Positions 33,558-47,159 of a stretch of DNA of 64,000 nucleotides are shown here, in pieces. How positions within the stretch are numbered: position 1 is the first letter of the stretch; the number at the start of each line of letters is the position of its first letter. The translations under genes were made by a program, and so were the position numbers. Source of the stretch: Cymbidium sinense (taxonomy: Eukaryota > Streptophyta > Magnoliopsida > Asparagales > Orchidaceae); NCBI GenBank assembly GCA_021442155.1, contig CM038225.1, positions 87,680,925 through 87,744,924 of the forward strand. Direction: 5' to 3'. The notes below the pieces were generated by a model. The model was not told the origin of the DNA. It saw nothing but the letters and a program-made list of their open reading frames with translations, and searched no databases.

Positions 33558-36500
33558 TGTGATGTTTGTTTTCGATTATGTGTATGGGAAACACCACGTA
33601 GATGTGAGAGTATACTTATTGATGTGATCAGATAAGACATTAAGGAATGTTGCACTACCTCAAAAGATTGAAATAACCACCCTACAATGGACCTAATCAC
33701 CTAATAAGGACACTTGAGGCATGATGAGTCTTCAAATATACCAGAGATTTGTTCCCTAGTTTACATGGATAAATAAAGCAGGGTTTATTTAAATCGTTCT
33801 AAAGTTCCTTATAAGGGAAAGCCCTCATAGTTAATTACATCCTAAGGAAGGTGAGTTCCTTAGAAATAATCTCGATTAAAGTTGGCAATTATTATCTCTA
33901 AAGATTTCAAAAAAATGACTATCAATAAATTGGCTATATTTGAAAAATCAACTAGGATAGATAAAAAAGGAGAGACTTATTATCAAAGCTAAAGGGAGAT
34001 GAATAGAGAATGCTCATGATACTAGGAAACCTAGTAAGCATTTAAATTTATCTTATGGTTGGGCTTTATATGTTTAAAATTGAGTATAATTAAATGTTTG
34101 AGTTGGATTTTTATTAGAAAACTATGACTTGTAATCTCATAACACAAGGTTGTGGAAATGCCTAATAGGTGAGGACTTATGCTTGTAGCCAAGAAGAAAC
34201 ATCAACCATAGATAATAAATCTAGGTAGATTTAGCGAGGGCCATAGCACATCCTGAATCTAAGTGAAGATATGTATATGGTTTACCTCCACAAGAGAGGG
34301 TAAACCATGTGACTATTAGACTTATAACTGCCTGGAGTGGTAGTCAGCTAACTCCTCCTATGCTTTAAAACTATGTGGTCAAGTCATATATTTTGCAAGA
34401 TGGTTAGGTTATTATTATTAGAAAGAAAATTAAGGTCCTTAATCCCACTCCCTAAGAGACTAGAGCATGAGTGGTATGAATAATGACTTATTTAATGCAA
34501 ATATTTTGAATTTTTATTTGATTTTGTGCTCTTCATTTTGACAAAGGCTATAAGATTTTTATATGCCTAAATGTATGTTGAAATGAGTTATGGGTCAAAT
34601 TAAGAGAGAAGTGGGTGAAATTTTGCCAGTAGGAGTTGCTCTCACAGGTCAAGTGGTTCCCATATGTGCAAGAATGGAAGACCTCATTTTACAAGAGTGA
34701 TTCAAGATGATATGCATGATATTAAACATACAACGTTCAGCTAAGGGGTTTCTAAAATTGTTTAATTATCCTAATTTAATGCCTAGGTTTTATGTGAGGT
34801 TATGAGTTATAGTTGGGGTAGAAAATTTATTTTTCCCTAAGAGCCTAATCGGATCCAAGCCACACATTAAATCACCATATATAAAGAAACTAGGAAAAGA
34901 CATACCATTTCTATTGCACACTTGTAAACAAAACATCAAATAATCTATAAACCCAACATAAAAAAATGACAGGCTGGTGCGGTTGGGTACCACCGTACAA
35001 CCCAAAAAGAGACATGGGTAGCCGAGCTCTACCCTTATACAACCAAGTATGTGAAAGAGTAATTACAATTATAGACAAATAAATGCTTTGGGGGTTTTAT
35101 TATCTTCTTTTTTCATATCTGCTCCATTTCTTCATTTGGCTTTGCTTGCTCCAAAGGCATCATAGAAGCCTCCTAGGACTAAGCCTTCTAGCCTCCGCTC
35201 ATCTTAATCCCCTCATAACACTAATCCTAATTCCTAATGCATAATTAAATTAAAAATAGAAAAAGTAAATCTAGCTATAGCTGTAAAACAAGTATTAGCT
35301 AAAAACACCATACAACGCAAGCAATTATATGTATAATTTAGACTTAGCACCCTGCACATGGGTAACCAAGTCCACCTGTCTTAATTTAGATTATGCTTTG
35401 GGGTTAAGCAACCTCCAAAAGAGAGCATTTATATTTATTTTAAGCACCCCTTAAGTACAATCTCCTATAGAAAGAATAATAAGGCTAATCACAGCCTAAC
35501 ATCCAGCCTACAAAGAATACAACCTAACATCTAGTCTATAATAATAAATCATAAAATCAAACATACATCAAACCATGCACTACCCTAACATAAGGCTAAA
35601 AGTGGTGACTTAATTTAAGGAGTGTGTATTAAGGCTTGGGTGGTATGCCTTAACTAGGCTTTGTTATAATTTTCTAAGTGATAAAGGATGATTTCACTTT
35701 AAGTGGCTTAATTGATTTGTAAGCTTTACTTAATGTTTTCTTTTGTTTTACTTGGTTTACACTTAACAACTAAGGGTTATAAATAGAAGAGATAGGATCA
35801 CCCACCTTTATCCCTACCAAAGGCCACATTTAAAGCATATTAATTAATCAATTCTCTTTAATGAATGGCTTATTACATATTTTAAATAATCTTAAGTTTA
35901 GGTTCACTTTAAATAATCTCATTCAATAAGAAAGACATCTTAATATTAATTGGAGTTAATCACTATCTCACAACACATGTTTGTTCAATTATTTCTATCA
36001 TATGTAGCATGCATATGATTAAGTCCTAAACATATCTACGCATACAATATATTTTTGGCACACTTAAATGCAAGATGCATGAATGATTTTATAGAAAAAG
36101 AGGATTCTCATTCATTAGTTAAATATACATTCAAATATATGAAAGTTCTAAGCAAGTACTTTGCCATTGTTTGTCCAAGAGAATGAGGTAGCAACCTCCT
36201 AGGGGCTACTTAAACCCGTGCGTCCCCAAGTGTCCAGACTAGATATACTCGCTATTCTTAAATACATGTGGATGTATAAACAACTATAAAAATGCAAATC
36301 ATGGAAAATTTGTATTTTTGTTTTGAATTATGCATATGAAATAAGGTGAGGTTTTCACTCATTAGCCAACTGCATGCAAAATTGTATAAAAGTTATAAGC
36401 AAGTACTTTGCCATTCTTTGACCAAGGGAACGAGGTAGAAACCTCCTTAAGACTACTTAAAGCCGTGCATCCCTAAGTGTCTAGACTAGATATACTCACT

Positions 36501-39500
36501 TTTCTTAAATACTCATGAGTGTACAAACAACTATAAGAATATAAACCATGCAAGAATTGTATCTTGATTTACTTATACATGTGAGCTAAAATTCTATCTA
36601 AATTCAAACATGGATATATATAAGCAAGTGTTGTATCTTTTTCAAATGAACTATACATTTGTTTATATTCATATCCTTATGTAAATTCATGAAAATTAAA
36701 GAAAAGAGAACTTCATATCACATGTTCTAAGTTTTAAGCACATACAAGCTTATAAATACTCATAATTATCATTATTCTATGCCAATACATGCAATTTGAC
36801 ATAAAAGAAATCATTTCATTTAATTAATTTTTGAAAAGGAGGAATGCATGATTACAAGTGGCATACAACATTTAATACAATTCTAGAGAAATAAAGAACA
36901 TAAGTACATAATTTGATTCAATCCAATTAACTCCTAAGGACAATCATATTAAATTAGATCATTTAAAACAAACCAAAGTTCTTTAATGCCATTTTTTAAT
37001 TTCATGTTTGATTTGATTTAAGAAAGGTGGGAAAGGTTTGTTAATCCTAATCTTAAACACATGCAATTAATTTGATTTAATGAAAAATCATTAGGTTGAT
37101 TTTATGAATTGGTTAAGTTAAGCATGGATTAAACCAATTAATTAAACCCTTACCTATGTTACCTTTAAGGTAATTAATTAAACTATTATGAGCTAATATG
37201 ATATGCAAATAATTTGAAGAGTAAATAGTAATGCTCCTACGAAATGAAAGGGGCCTAATGTAATTAGCTCATAATCATTAATTAATAAAGCTTAAGAAAC
37301 TCAATTATTTTTATGGTTTTCTCACACATGTGAGCTAACCATAATTTCATTAGCTCTTTTTAGATTATTGAACACCCAAAGTACTACCCAAGGATTAATT
37401 AGGGAAATCTTATTTAATTATAATTTTAATTTAGTTGATCAAAGGATTAATCCATTAATTCATTTTTCCCTTTCTTAATTCCATAAGCTATCCATTTAAT
37501 TAAGCATAAATTCATATAATTTGAGTTTTAATTTAGCCCATTAATTCATTGATTAATTAATTAATCATTAATTAACATTTTTTTGGTTGAAAAGAGAGGG
37601 AAAATTAGGGAAAGGACTAGGGGAGAAGCTCTAATCTAATTCGTTAAGCCTCCTTATTGTTTAATAGTAATTAAGGAGTCCAAATAATTAAGTATTTATT
37701 GTTAATATACTAAATTATTACTTAATTAAGTTAAGAAGGTAATTAGAGCTTAATCAATCCATTTCCCTAATTATGCAACCAATAAATTTTAAGAAAAATA
37801 GGGGAGGCAGAGGTCATCTCCCAAAACATCCTCAAAAAGTTTGAAATCAATTGGATGATTATTTATGGAGTAATTAAGCTAATTAAGTTTTAATTAGACC
37901 TTAATTAAGCTAAAATTACTATTTAAAATTAAATAAGGATTATTTTAATTAATTCCTCTTTGAAATACCTTTAAAATGATCCCTCATTTGCATTTTTGGA
38001 TTTTTCTATAATTAATTATGAATTTTGGAAGATTTAGCATTAAAAATAGATTAATTAATACTAATTAAAACCCTAATCCCATCAGGGCCACATGACACGC
38101 TGATGTGGTGCGCTTTCCATGTGGTACCATGGGCTTGGTTATTTAATTTATAACATCCAAAGGCTGAGTGAGACGACGACTGGACGCTCTTTCTTGTGAG
38201 CCGTCCGATCTAGGATCAGACGACCATGATCAAACGCTCAGTTGAGTAGGATTAATCTGATTGATCTAGCATGATTTGATCAGAACCATCCATTCTAATC
38301 ACGTGAAACTGACGGTCCATCATCTGTGTCCTCCAGAGCGGTGATAGACAAAGACCGTCCATTGTTCATCGCTCGATCCAAGCTCACCCAAGTTCGAATG
38401 GAGATCAAATTGATCCCACACCATTAGAGAAGCAAAATAAAGAAATCAAATGATGGAAATCTTGTGACATGTAACTTTTCTTCAAAAACCTCCAAACCAT
38501 TTTAAGCTAAAGCTCAGTTTCAATGGCATACCTCACCAGAGCTTAAGACTGGCGTTCCAACAATTGAGAAAGCTTTGTTTAGTAGAAATGAATCCCTGTT
38601 GAGTAGCACGAGCTTTAATTTGAGGTGGATTGCTCAGAAGGTCAAGGCATGAGATGGAAGTGGTCATCTTCGATTAAACTCCACCCTCTAGTCGTCGGGA
38701 AGATTTAGGGATGATTTATTCTCGCTCGTTTGGCTCTAAGGATGGTGTGTGCAAAGTTAATTGCACTTTGATGGAGGTTTGAGCAAATGACATTTGGATA
38801 GGGGCTCCCCTATTTTGGTTTTTCATAAAATTGATAGATGAAGAGTTGGGGAGCTCAAAAAACCTTGGAAAATGCTATGGGATGTGCATCTTTGGCTATT
38901 AGGATTGAATTAAGTGTGTGTCTGGATTTGAGTGAGAATGAGGAGGGTATACCCCCTCATTCCTTAGATTGAATGGCTAGCCATATTTGGCCATTTTGAT
39001 AAAATGGCTATCATGGGGAGCTCGATTTGGGCAGGGAATCACCTTAGTTGGCTTCACTTGAGTGGAGGAGGGTGTGAGAGTGGCTGCCATGGGAGTAGTG
39101 GCTCTCCTATGGCTTTCCAGGTGTTCCAATAGGAATGAGGAGGTGATTTCACTTTCCCATGAGTCATGGATGACCCAACCACTCTTGGGTCAGGTTATCC
39201 AGTGTCCTTGGTGACTAAGTGGACTAATGGATGGGTGCCAAGTGGCCAAGGAAGAGAAATGACCATCCTGCCAAGTGATTTGCCTCATGTGATGCCCTTA
39301 GCCCAAGGGTATCTTGGTTATTTGGTATTAGATTTGATTTGGGCAGATTTAAGATGAGTCAAAAGTGGGTTAGGCCAAATTTCAAGTGATTTTGAGTTCA
39401 TTTGATTTGATTTGACATAATTTGACCAATTTAGGTCAAATTGGGTTAGGTTGGGTCAAGTAGACCAATTGGTCAAATTGGGTGAAACCAAGGGTTGGGT

Positions 39501-41098
39501 CAAGTTCACATGACCATTTAGAGTGTATTGGTGTCATTGGTTCAGTTCAATTTGCTATGGATTTGATTTTGGCTCTTTTGGATTCATAAAGGTCAAATGG
39601 GTCAAGTTGACTGATTTGACCCAAGTGGCCAAATTATCTTGGGTTGGGTGTTGGTTCACATCCAATTAGTTAATTGAAAATGATTGTAGGCTTTGGTTTG
39701 AATTAATTTGGATTTAATTTGGATTTTGGCCAATTTGATCCTTTAGGTCAATATGGGCTAAGATGGGTTAGGTTGACCAATTGATCAAATTGGGCTCAAT
39801 TATGGCTTTGGTCAAGTTCAATAATCAATTTGGAATGAACTTGAGCCATTGGTTGCAATCAATTTGGTTTATTTTATAATTTGGCTAGTTTGGGTTCATA
39901 TGGGTTTTAGTTCATTTGAATATTTTGAGTTATATGGGCTAGGTTGGGTTTGACTTAAGTTAATTTTGATTTGGCTTTGTGATTATAGGTTTCATTTATA
40001 TTTGGATAGATGATTGAAGGAATGATTAATTCAAGAGAAAATTAATTAGTTTTGACTTGATTTGGATAGGATTTGGTTTAGTCTAAGAAATTGGCTTAAA
40101 GAGTATAAATTAGATTTTTGGTTTGATTTTGGATTTGGTTTTCGTTATTTGAATTTATATTTCAATTATATTTGGGAATATAAATGAAGATATAAATGAT
40201 TCATGAGAAAGTAATTTGAGTTTGGAGTGATTTGAAAGCAAATTTGACCAAGCTTAAAGATGTAGGTCAAAAGGGCTTAAGTACGGAAATTAATTTAGTT
40301 TGATTTAGTTTTGGTCATTAGAAGGTGGGTTTCATTTATATTTATGAGTATAAATGAAGGATTAATTGTTTATAAAGAAACCAATTGATTTTGGGTTAAT
40401 TTGTATGAGATTTGGCTAAGCTTATGGAGATAGGGCCAAAAGAAGTAAGAGGGGATTTAGCTTGGTTTTGGTCATTTAGGTATGGATTTCATTTATATTT
40501 GTGAATATAAATGAAGGAATAATTGATTTATAAAGAAATCAATCAAGTTTGGGTAATTTAGGCGGAGATTTGGCTAATCTTATGAGAGTGGGTCATAAGG
40601 CTTAAGGAGGAATTTTGATTTCATTTGATCTTGTGATTGAATTATTTGGTCTGGAATTTGGATTTAGATTTGATAAATGATTGAGAGATTGAATTGGTCT
40701 TAGAGAAAGTCAATTGAATTTTGATTGAGTTGAATTTGGTTAAGGCTAAGTCCATAAGATGAAATCAAAGGGTTTATGAAGTGTTTCGATTTTGGATTTC
40801 ATTATGGGTTTTAATAATTTGGTTTGGAATTTAGATTTAGATTTGGTATTTGGGTTGAATTTGAGGTTTGATTTGAGGATGAATGTATGGATTAAGTTTT
40901 GGCTATAGGGTAGGAAAGTCTTCCTAAGTCTCTAGGGCACAACCTGTTCCCTTAGCTAACTCTTCTAAGTTTCTAGGCTTAGGTTAAGTGTTTACTTAAT
41001 CACTAGAAGTGTCTTAATACAAAGGTGCTCTTAGTGTCTATAAGAGTTCTAGATCTATGATGAGGAAGTGAGAACTCACTCTAAAAGTGAGGTCAACA
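33558..41098 (-). repeat. LTR C (left LTR of element 2; 3' LTR in coding sense), 7.54 kb
   Basis: Begins TGTGATGTTTGTTTTCG and ends GTGAGGTCAACA. It is full length by comparison with LTR A and holds the same belts: an AT-rich TTAATTAA belt (about 37060-38080), a GC-richer island with candidate core promoter (38137-38150), a TTGAC/GTCAA belt (39370-39970) and three hairpin repeats (40163, 40333, 40490). An inverted repeat CCGTCCGATC...GATCAGACGA lies at 38201-38220. A CACGTG (G-box) word occurs near 38299. No coding frame is supported. Confidence 0.88.
36105..36590. repeat. Tandem duplication, about 240 bp, in LTR C
   Basis: Two units (about 36105-36350 and 36351-36590) share GTATAAAAGTT-like starts, GCAAGTACTTTGCCATT, GGCTACTTAAA, GTGTC(C/T)AGACTAGATATACTC and ATTCTTAAATAC. 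LTR D has the same duplication (about 51470-51960), while LTR A has one unit (about 3020-3190). It therefore marks the C/D subfamily. Confidence 0.65.
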
Positions 41099-41730
41099 AA
41101 AAGACCCCCAATAGGTGTGGTGTAACTGACAAGGTACATAGCATGTATTGGCATTGATCGAGATGATCAACAAAGTCCAAAGGATCACAAGTGCTAACGA
41201 AAATGGTTTATCCTTAAACTCGAGGTGTTGATAGAGTCAAGATCTTAGTGCAATGCAACTCAACTTATTCCAAGGGAATAAGAGAGGAAGAAAGGATCCA
41301 CTGAGGGATCAAGTATGTGAACCTTCACTAGGGAATCAGGTTCAGATTATCCATAGAGAGGATAAGGGTTTAGTTTGATCATAAACATGATTTGAGGGGA
41401 AAAGATCCACAGGGGATTAGGATTTATATCTCACTGGGGATGAGTTCATGAACCTTCCACTAGGGAAGAAAGTTAGATTATCTACTGGGATAGGGATTTG
41501 ATTTGGTTTGATTTTGTGGGGAGGATATGATTTTCCCCTTATCGGGGAGAAATTTGATTTGATTTTGAGGCCACATTCGCTAAAGGTAAAAGCTCAGATC
41601 TGCTAGGGATAAGGTGGATTTAATTTATTATTTTCTTTGGTTTTTTTGGGCAAGTATCCACTAGGGATAAGAATGGATGGATTTAATTTAGACTCCACTG
41701 GGGAAGGATGGTGGATTTAATAAATGGACC
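41099..41730. other. Non-coding internal zone next to LTR C (3' UTR in coding sense)
   Basis: Equivalent of 8016-8510. Starts with AAAGACCCCCAATAGGTGTG and then carries many degenerate TCCACTAGGGATAAG blocks. On the minus strand the sequence abutting the LTR has a short G run (TTGGGGGTC) that is the best, weak, candidate for a polypurine primer. No gene is seen. Confidence 0.55.
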
Positions 41731-44120
41731 CTGTCAGTGTGCGATGGATCTACTGAGGAGGGGCTAAATCAACCTAGGCCTATCTCAGATTTACAAATCC
41801 AATGGAAAGTCTACCGGCCACTAGGTAGAACTAACCAACCTAAAGGTTGCCTTTTGGTGTGCAATGGTCAAGTCAGGAAGAGAGCTTGTAGACTTACATC
41901 ATCCTAAATAAGGAACCACTTGGGTGATCGGTTAATATCATAATAAACTGAATCCAACCGAAGGTGGCCCGTTGGTGTGCAACGGTCATGTTGGAGAGAA
42001 TGTGTGATTGACTTATATCTTCCAAAGTAAGGACAATCACCGGGGTGACCTATTGGTGGCACAAAAATCAGACCCATTCTGGGTGACTATTGAGCGAATG
42101 CTTCTATGGACTCATATTGACTCAAAAAATGGAAAAATTAATTTCATTTTAGATGGATCCTATCGGTGTGCAATAGATCCACTAAGAAGGGGCAATATCA
42201 GCCTTATCCTATCATAGATTTATAAATCCAAAGGGATAGTCTACCATCTACGGGGTAGGGCTAACCAACCTAAGGGATGCCTTTTGGTGTGCAATGGTCA
42301 AGCTAGAAAAAAAGCTTGTAGACTTACATCATCCTAAATAAGGAACCACTGGGGTAATCGGTTGATAGCACAATAAATTGAACTCGACCAAAGGCCGCCA
42401 ATCAGTGTGCAACGGTCATGCTGGAGAGAATGCGTGATAGACTTATATCTTTTGAAGCAAGGACGACCATCGTGGTGATTTGTTGGTGGCACAACAAGTC
42501 GAACATGGTATAAGGGCAACTACTGAGTGAGTACTAACCTAGGGACTTATCTTAACTTAAAAGTTGTCAGGAGATTCCTATAAGGAGTTTTGCTTGCACT
42601 ACCCTAAAGATTGGATGCCTGCTTGGGAAAAGGTATCGCTGGGGGTGTCCTCTTAATTCACAAGTAAAACTATATATTTTATTTATATATTTGTGTAGAT
42701 CCTATTGCTCTATGAGGGACCACACTGAGAAGGGGCTCATATTAGTCTAGTCTTATTTTAGATTTATAAATCCAAAGAGATAGTCTACCAGCTGCGGGGT
42801 AGAGCTAACCAACCTAAGGAGTGACCTTCGATGTGTATAGTGAAGTTAGGAAGAAAGCTTGTAGACTTACATCCTCCTCAATAAGGAACCATTGGGGGTG
42901 ATCGGTTGATAGCACATTAAATCAAATCTGACCCAAGGCTGCCCATCAGTGTGGAACGGTCATGCTAGAGAGAATGAATGATAGACTTATATCTTCCAAA
43001 GCAAAGATGGCGGCCAGGGTGACCTGTTGGTGGCACAATAAGTCAAACCTGACCTAAGGGCGACTACAGAGAGAGTACCAACCTGGAGACTTATTTCAAC
43101 TCAAAAGTAGTCAGGCAATTCCTATAGTTGACACTGCCCTAAAGATAGGATGCTTGCTCAGGAAAAGGTATTGCTGGGGGTTTCCTCCTAATCCATAAGC
43201 AAATATATATTTTTTGTTAATATGTTTGTGTGGACCTTGTTGGTGTGTGAGGGACCACACTAAGAAGGAGCTTATATCAGCTTAGTCTTATCTTAGACTT
43301 ACTAGACCAAGGGAGAATCTGCATATCCGCAAGACAGATTCTTCAACCATAAGGGTGGCTACTAAGAAGGGGGACTGTCCAATCCAAGAGTAACTCAGGT
43401 AGTGTCTAAATGGGGTCGTTAAGGATGTGAGCCAAATATAGTTCTCATAGGGGAGGTGGTGCTAGGGGCTTTATCCAAGACCCTATAAAAGAAAACTTAT
43501 AGGTATACAATGGCAACTCTAGGAGAAAGCTTGTATACTTACATTTATCATGGGTGGGGTATCCATCAGGTGGGTCACTGTCAACATAATGATGACCAAC
43601 CAACTTAAGGAACCATCAGTTTGCGATGATCAATCTAAGTAGAAGTCTTGTAGACTTACATCCTCATAGACGAAAATGATCATCGGGATAGTCTATCACC
43701 GGCGGAACATATGCTATCCGACCTAGGGTGATTACTAAGCGGGGAGTCTCATGTAAGGACTGGACCCAGACTTAAAGTAGTCAGGAGGAAAGGAGCCACT
43801 CAGAGACTTACCCTAAGCCTCCATTATACTCGACCCAATCAGTGCATGATGCCTAGTTCAAGAAGAAAGCGTGTAGAGTTATATCATCTTAAACAAAGTC
43901 AACATGGGGTAACTTCATGCGAGACCAATCAAACTAATAAGGTGCCCGTTAGTTTGCAATGATCAAATTAAGATGAAATCTTGTAGACTTACATCCTCTA
44001 GACAAGGAACCACTGGGGTGTCACACTAGTAGGGTAGCATGTCAGCACGACCTAGAGCATCTAATAAGTGAGTTCCATAAAGGGATTTATCCCACATTAA
44101 AATAGCTTGAGAGAAAAGAT
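41731..44120. repeat. 3' UTR tandem-repeat array of element 2
   Basis: Large units start near 41731, 42161, 42701 and 43237 (spacings about 430, 540 and 536 bp), each opening with a form of CGGTGTGCAATAGATCCAC then GAGAAGGGGC. Inside each is a sub-repeat (TTGGTGTGCAACGGTCATG...GACTTATATCTTCC). The words are clearly related to the element 1 array (8511-10560), but unit number and length differ, as expected for fast-changing Tat 3' UTR repeats. The frame at 42008-42217 is a repeat by-product. Confidence 0.75.
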
Positions 44121-44329
44121 ATGTGTTTATTTTATATGTGGTTGTGTGTAGCTTGTGTTGATGTTGTGTTACTAAAGGATAGGATGCCGCTTGGGTTCCT
44201 CACACCTACCCTAAACACATCATGGAAAATTCACAAACAAAGGTGTTTCTCAACACATGAAGCAATGGGATTTGAGATAAAAAGGAGGTTTTATTGATAA
44301 TTGATCTCAAACAAGATTTATGGATAGTA

Positions 44330-44800
44330 TTTCTTTAGGTAGAGCCCGTTGATTAGAAGCATCAGCGGTCTCCTTTATAATTTATAAGCTGATAAGATCC
44401 TCCTTAGTAGGACTTGTGTATGGCAAAAAGGCCTTCCCAAGTGGATTCAAACTTTCCTCCCATCTTTCGATAGGCAATAATTGGTCTCCTTAGAACTAAA
44501 ATAAGCTCTCCTAATTGAGAATCCCCAAAGATGTTGATACTCTAGATGCATAGTGTAATGGCTAACTCTAGAACATAAATCAAAGCCTCATATTTGACTT
44601 CATTGTTGGTGTATAGATTGGACAAATGATATGAGAATCTCATCACATCATGGTCTAGAGTTAGGAGAACTATTGATACCCCTACCTTTCCTAGAAGAGT
44701 AGATCATGGTTCTTCTCCCTTTTGAAAGGAAGTCGCACCATCAAAATATATCTCTTAGCGGTGAATGTTAGTATCCCCTAAGTTCATGATTTATTCATCA
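44330..44800 (-). pseudogene. Second RNase H fused by deletion to integrase C-terminus, element 2
   Basis: Right to left: RNase H remnant with SINIFGDSQ (third acidic position), then at about 44516 a direct jump to the integrase tail with ELILVLRRPIIAYRKM and GKFESTWEGLFA. In element 1 these two points are about 1.3 kb apart. The end of the RNase H domain, the zinc-binding domain and the whole catalytic core of integrase are therefore missing. The join lies in the shared short word TGAG, consistent with a microhomology deletion. The result reads in frame across the join for some codons, but the product would have no integrase activity. Confidence 0.75.
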
Positions 44801-44999
44801 GGGAGGTCATCACTAAGCAGGGAAACAGCAGGAAGTGGGTGTGCTCCTAAGAAATTCGCTAGTGCTTATCCTTTCATTGTATGGAGGGATATGAAAGTGA
44901 TAACAAACTGTGATAAAATCATGGACCAACACATCAACCATCCGGATAGCATTGACCATGTCATGAGTTATTACAGTGGATTTATCCTAGAGATCAGAT

Positions 45000-45521
45000 T
45001 CACCTTATGAGAAAGCACATAATGCCAAAGATTAAAGCTAGGCAGTGCTTTTTAATATGTGGATAGTTTACCTCAACAGGGATTAGATGATGACTAAGAA
45101 AGTAGAGTGCATTTTCTTTCCTTTCATCATTAGTTTGGGCCAACAAAGCATTGAGGGAGTCATCTAATGCGGTAATATATCGTATGAGCGACTTTCCCAG
45201 GATAGGGGCTGCTAGAACTGGCGGTGTCATCAGATATTGTTTAATGTCTTCAAAGGCATGTTGACACTTATCATCCCACTTGAACTTGGCATCCTTTTGG
45301 ACAAGTTCTGAGAATGAGTAACTCTTTGATAGGTTAGAAATGAAGCATCTAAAATATGCCAACCACCCTTGAAATGATTTGAGTTGAGTTAGACTTTTAG
45401 GGAGTGGCATTTCTAATATCTTCTTGATCTTCTTCGAATCAATTTCTATTATACGGTGCCAGACAAAAAACCCAAGGATTTTCCCTAAATATACTTCGAA
45501 AGCGCACTTCAAGGGATTCAT
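45000..45521 (-). pseudogene. RT thumb/connection plus first RNase H, element 2
   Basis: A 173-codon open stretch: NPLKCAFEVYLGKILGFFV, EIDSKKIKKIL, SLTQLKSFQGWLAYFRCFI, then CQHAFEDIKQYLMTPPVL, then the RNase H start GKSLIRYITALDDSLNALL and ALYFLSHHLIPVEVNYPHI. It matches 12812-13414 of element 1 and ends earlier by a stop. It continues the RT core (45534-46130) after a small break at about 45525. The RNase H is lost after about LALIFGIM. Compared with element 1 it is slightly closer to a typical RT sequence (GKILGFFV retained). Confidence 0.85.
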
Positions 45522-45533
45522 TTTAAGGTTAAA

Positions 45534-46130
45534 TTATTTTAACCATTTAAAAACTACTCTCAAGTCAAAGAGATGGTATTTCTTTTCTTTATTGTTGATT
45601 ACAAGATCATCGGCATAACATTTGACTTGATGATGAATGAGTTCATTGAAGATCTGAGTCATGGCATGCTGATATGTAGCGCATGTATTTTTAAGGCCAA
45701 AAGGCATGGACTTATAGTAATAGATTCTGATTATGGTTTGAAACATAGTGTTTCTTTTATCTTCAGGGGCCATCTTTATTTGGTTATAACTAGATGAGCC
45801 ATCCATAAAAGAGAAGACTGCATGAGATCAGGCAATGTTCACCATCAGTTTTGGTATTGGTAGTGGAAATTCGTCTTTTGGACATGCCTTATTTTGATCC
45901 CTAAAATTGACTCATATGCAAATTTAGCTATTCTTTTTCTTAACTAGAATGACACTAGCCAAACAGGTAGGGTATTTTTCTTTTCTGATGAAGCCAGCAT
46001 AAATCAATTTCTTGACTTCAGAAATGACATGCTATTCAATGTCTAATTGCATATGTCTAGGAGCTTGCTTGATAGGGTTAACACTAGGCTCTATTGCTAG
46101 TTTGTGACTACGTCAGGAGATAAACTTGGC
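45534..46130 (-). pseudogene. Reverse transcriptase catalytic core, element 2
   Basis: The best-preserved RT in the window. Upstream part (about 46100-45810): PIKQAPRHMQLDIE, HVISEVKKLIYAGFIRKEKY, ASVILVKKK, FRDQNKACPKDEFPLPIP, with a few stops. The open stretch 45534-45806 (90 codons) starts in FMDG (first catalytic Asp) followed by SSSYNQIKMAPEDKRNT, then SMPFGLKN and the active-site box YADDLV (about 45602-45617), then KEKKYHLFDL. This is a clear Ty3/gypsy RT palm. Stops upstream and the break at 45525 show that it is no longer functional. Confidence 0.87.
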
Positions 46131-47151
46131 ATCTCTTCATAACTCCATGCAAAGCAGTCATTAAATTTGGTCAATATCTTAACTAAGTCATCAGTTTTAG
46201 TATCATTCAACAATGAATTGATGTATGTCGGACATGGATTATCTTTAGTTCCTAAGTTGATTTCTTTGAGCTAGTCGATGGTTGATCTGATCTCCTCTTC
46301 AAACTCTGGCAGTGCATCCTTGAATTCAAGGCCATTTAGATCATCTCAAGTTTCTAAACACACATCTTTATATGAGTTAGCAGGATTTAAAAAGAACCTA
46401 TCAGATTCCAAGTGATTGGCGATGACTAGGCAATGATTATCATCATCGACTGGACCCACTGTATCGAATCCTAGTGCTGGTCTTGATTAAGGATGTCTAC
46501 TTTGGTTGTCCTATAACCATTTAAAGTAGTCTGACTTATGTTTAGACCAAATATTTAGGATTAATCCCTTTTTTGCTAGATTAAGAACACAAGGCAAATA
46601 CCAATCAAAAGGAAATTGTATTAAATTTTAATATGAATTATCCTCAAATTCTACATTTTCATCTTGAATTAAGGGTGATGCTCCCAAAAAGATCCTCTAA
46701 GTTTTCCCATCTATGAATGACTTAGGAGCTTTCTTAACTACCAAACCCTCAACTTTCTAGGAGGAAAATGGGGTTAGAGCTAAGGTTCTCAACTGACTCT
46801 TGATATTTTATATACAGACTTGGATACATTTATGCTTTGCTTTAGAGCCCAGTCTTCATCACTATCATGCTCAAACGTCACCTCAAAAGGGATCCACTAT
46901 TGAGAAGAGCTGACAGGTGTCCTAACCATATAAGACGCATCCTCTAAACTAGATTCTAAGTCTATGTGGATAGTAGGTGTACTCTTCGTGCCTGGGACAT
47001 ACCTTCTATTGGGTGGCCAATAGGGAGGTTTTCCAGCTTGGGGGTTGCCTCTGAATTTTCTTCTACCTCTGCCTGGTGGAGGTCGGATCCTCCTACCCAT
47101 ATGATCGAATGGAGTAAAAAAACTGTGGGTGGAATATAATGTTAGGCTCAA
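46131..47151 (-). pseudogene. Protease-RT linker with Arg/Gly-rich start, element 2
   Basis: Counterpart of 13991-14967. The open stretch 46897-47151 (84 codons) has GRRIRPPPGRGRRKFRG and PPNRRY, then IHIDLESSLEDASY; the Arg/Gly/Pro-rich nature is shared with element 1 although exact residues differ. The rest is decayed. The block equivalent to NHLESDR...LKEIN lies at about 46200-46420. No known enzyme motif. Its conservation in all three elements shows it was part of the expressed polyprotein. Confidence 0.6.
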
Positions 47152-47159
47152 TATCTTCC

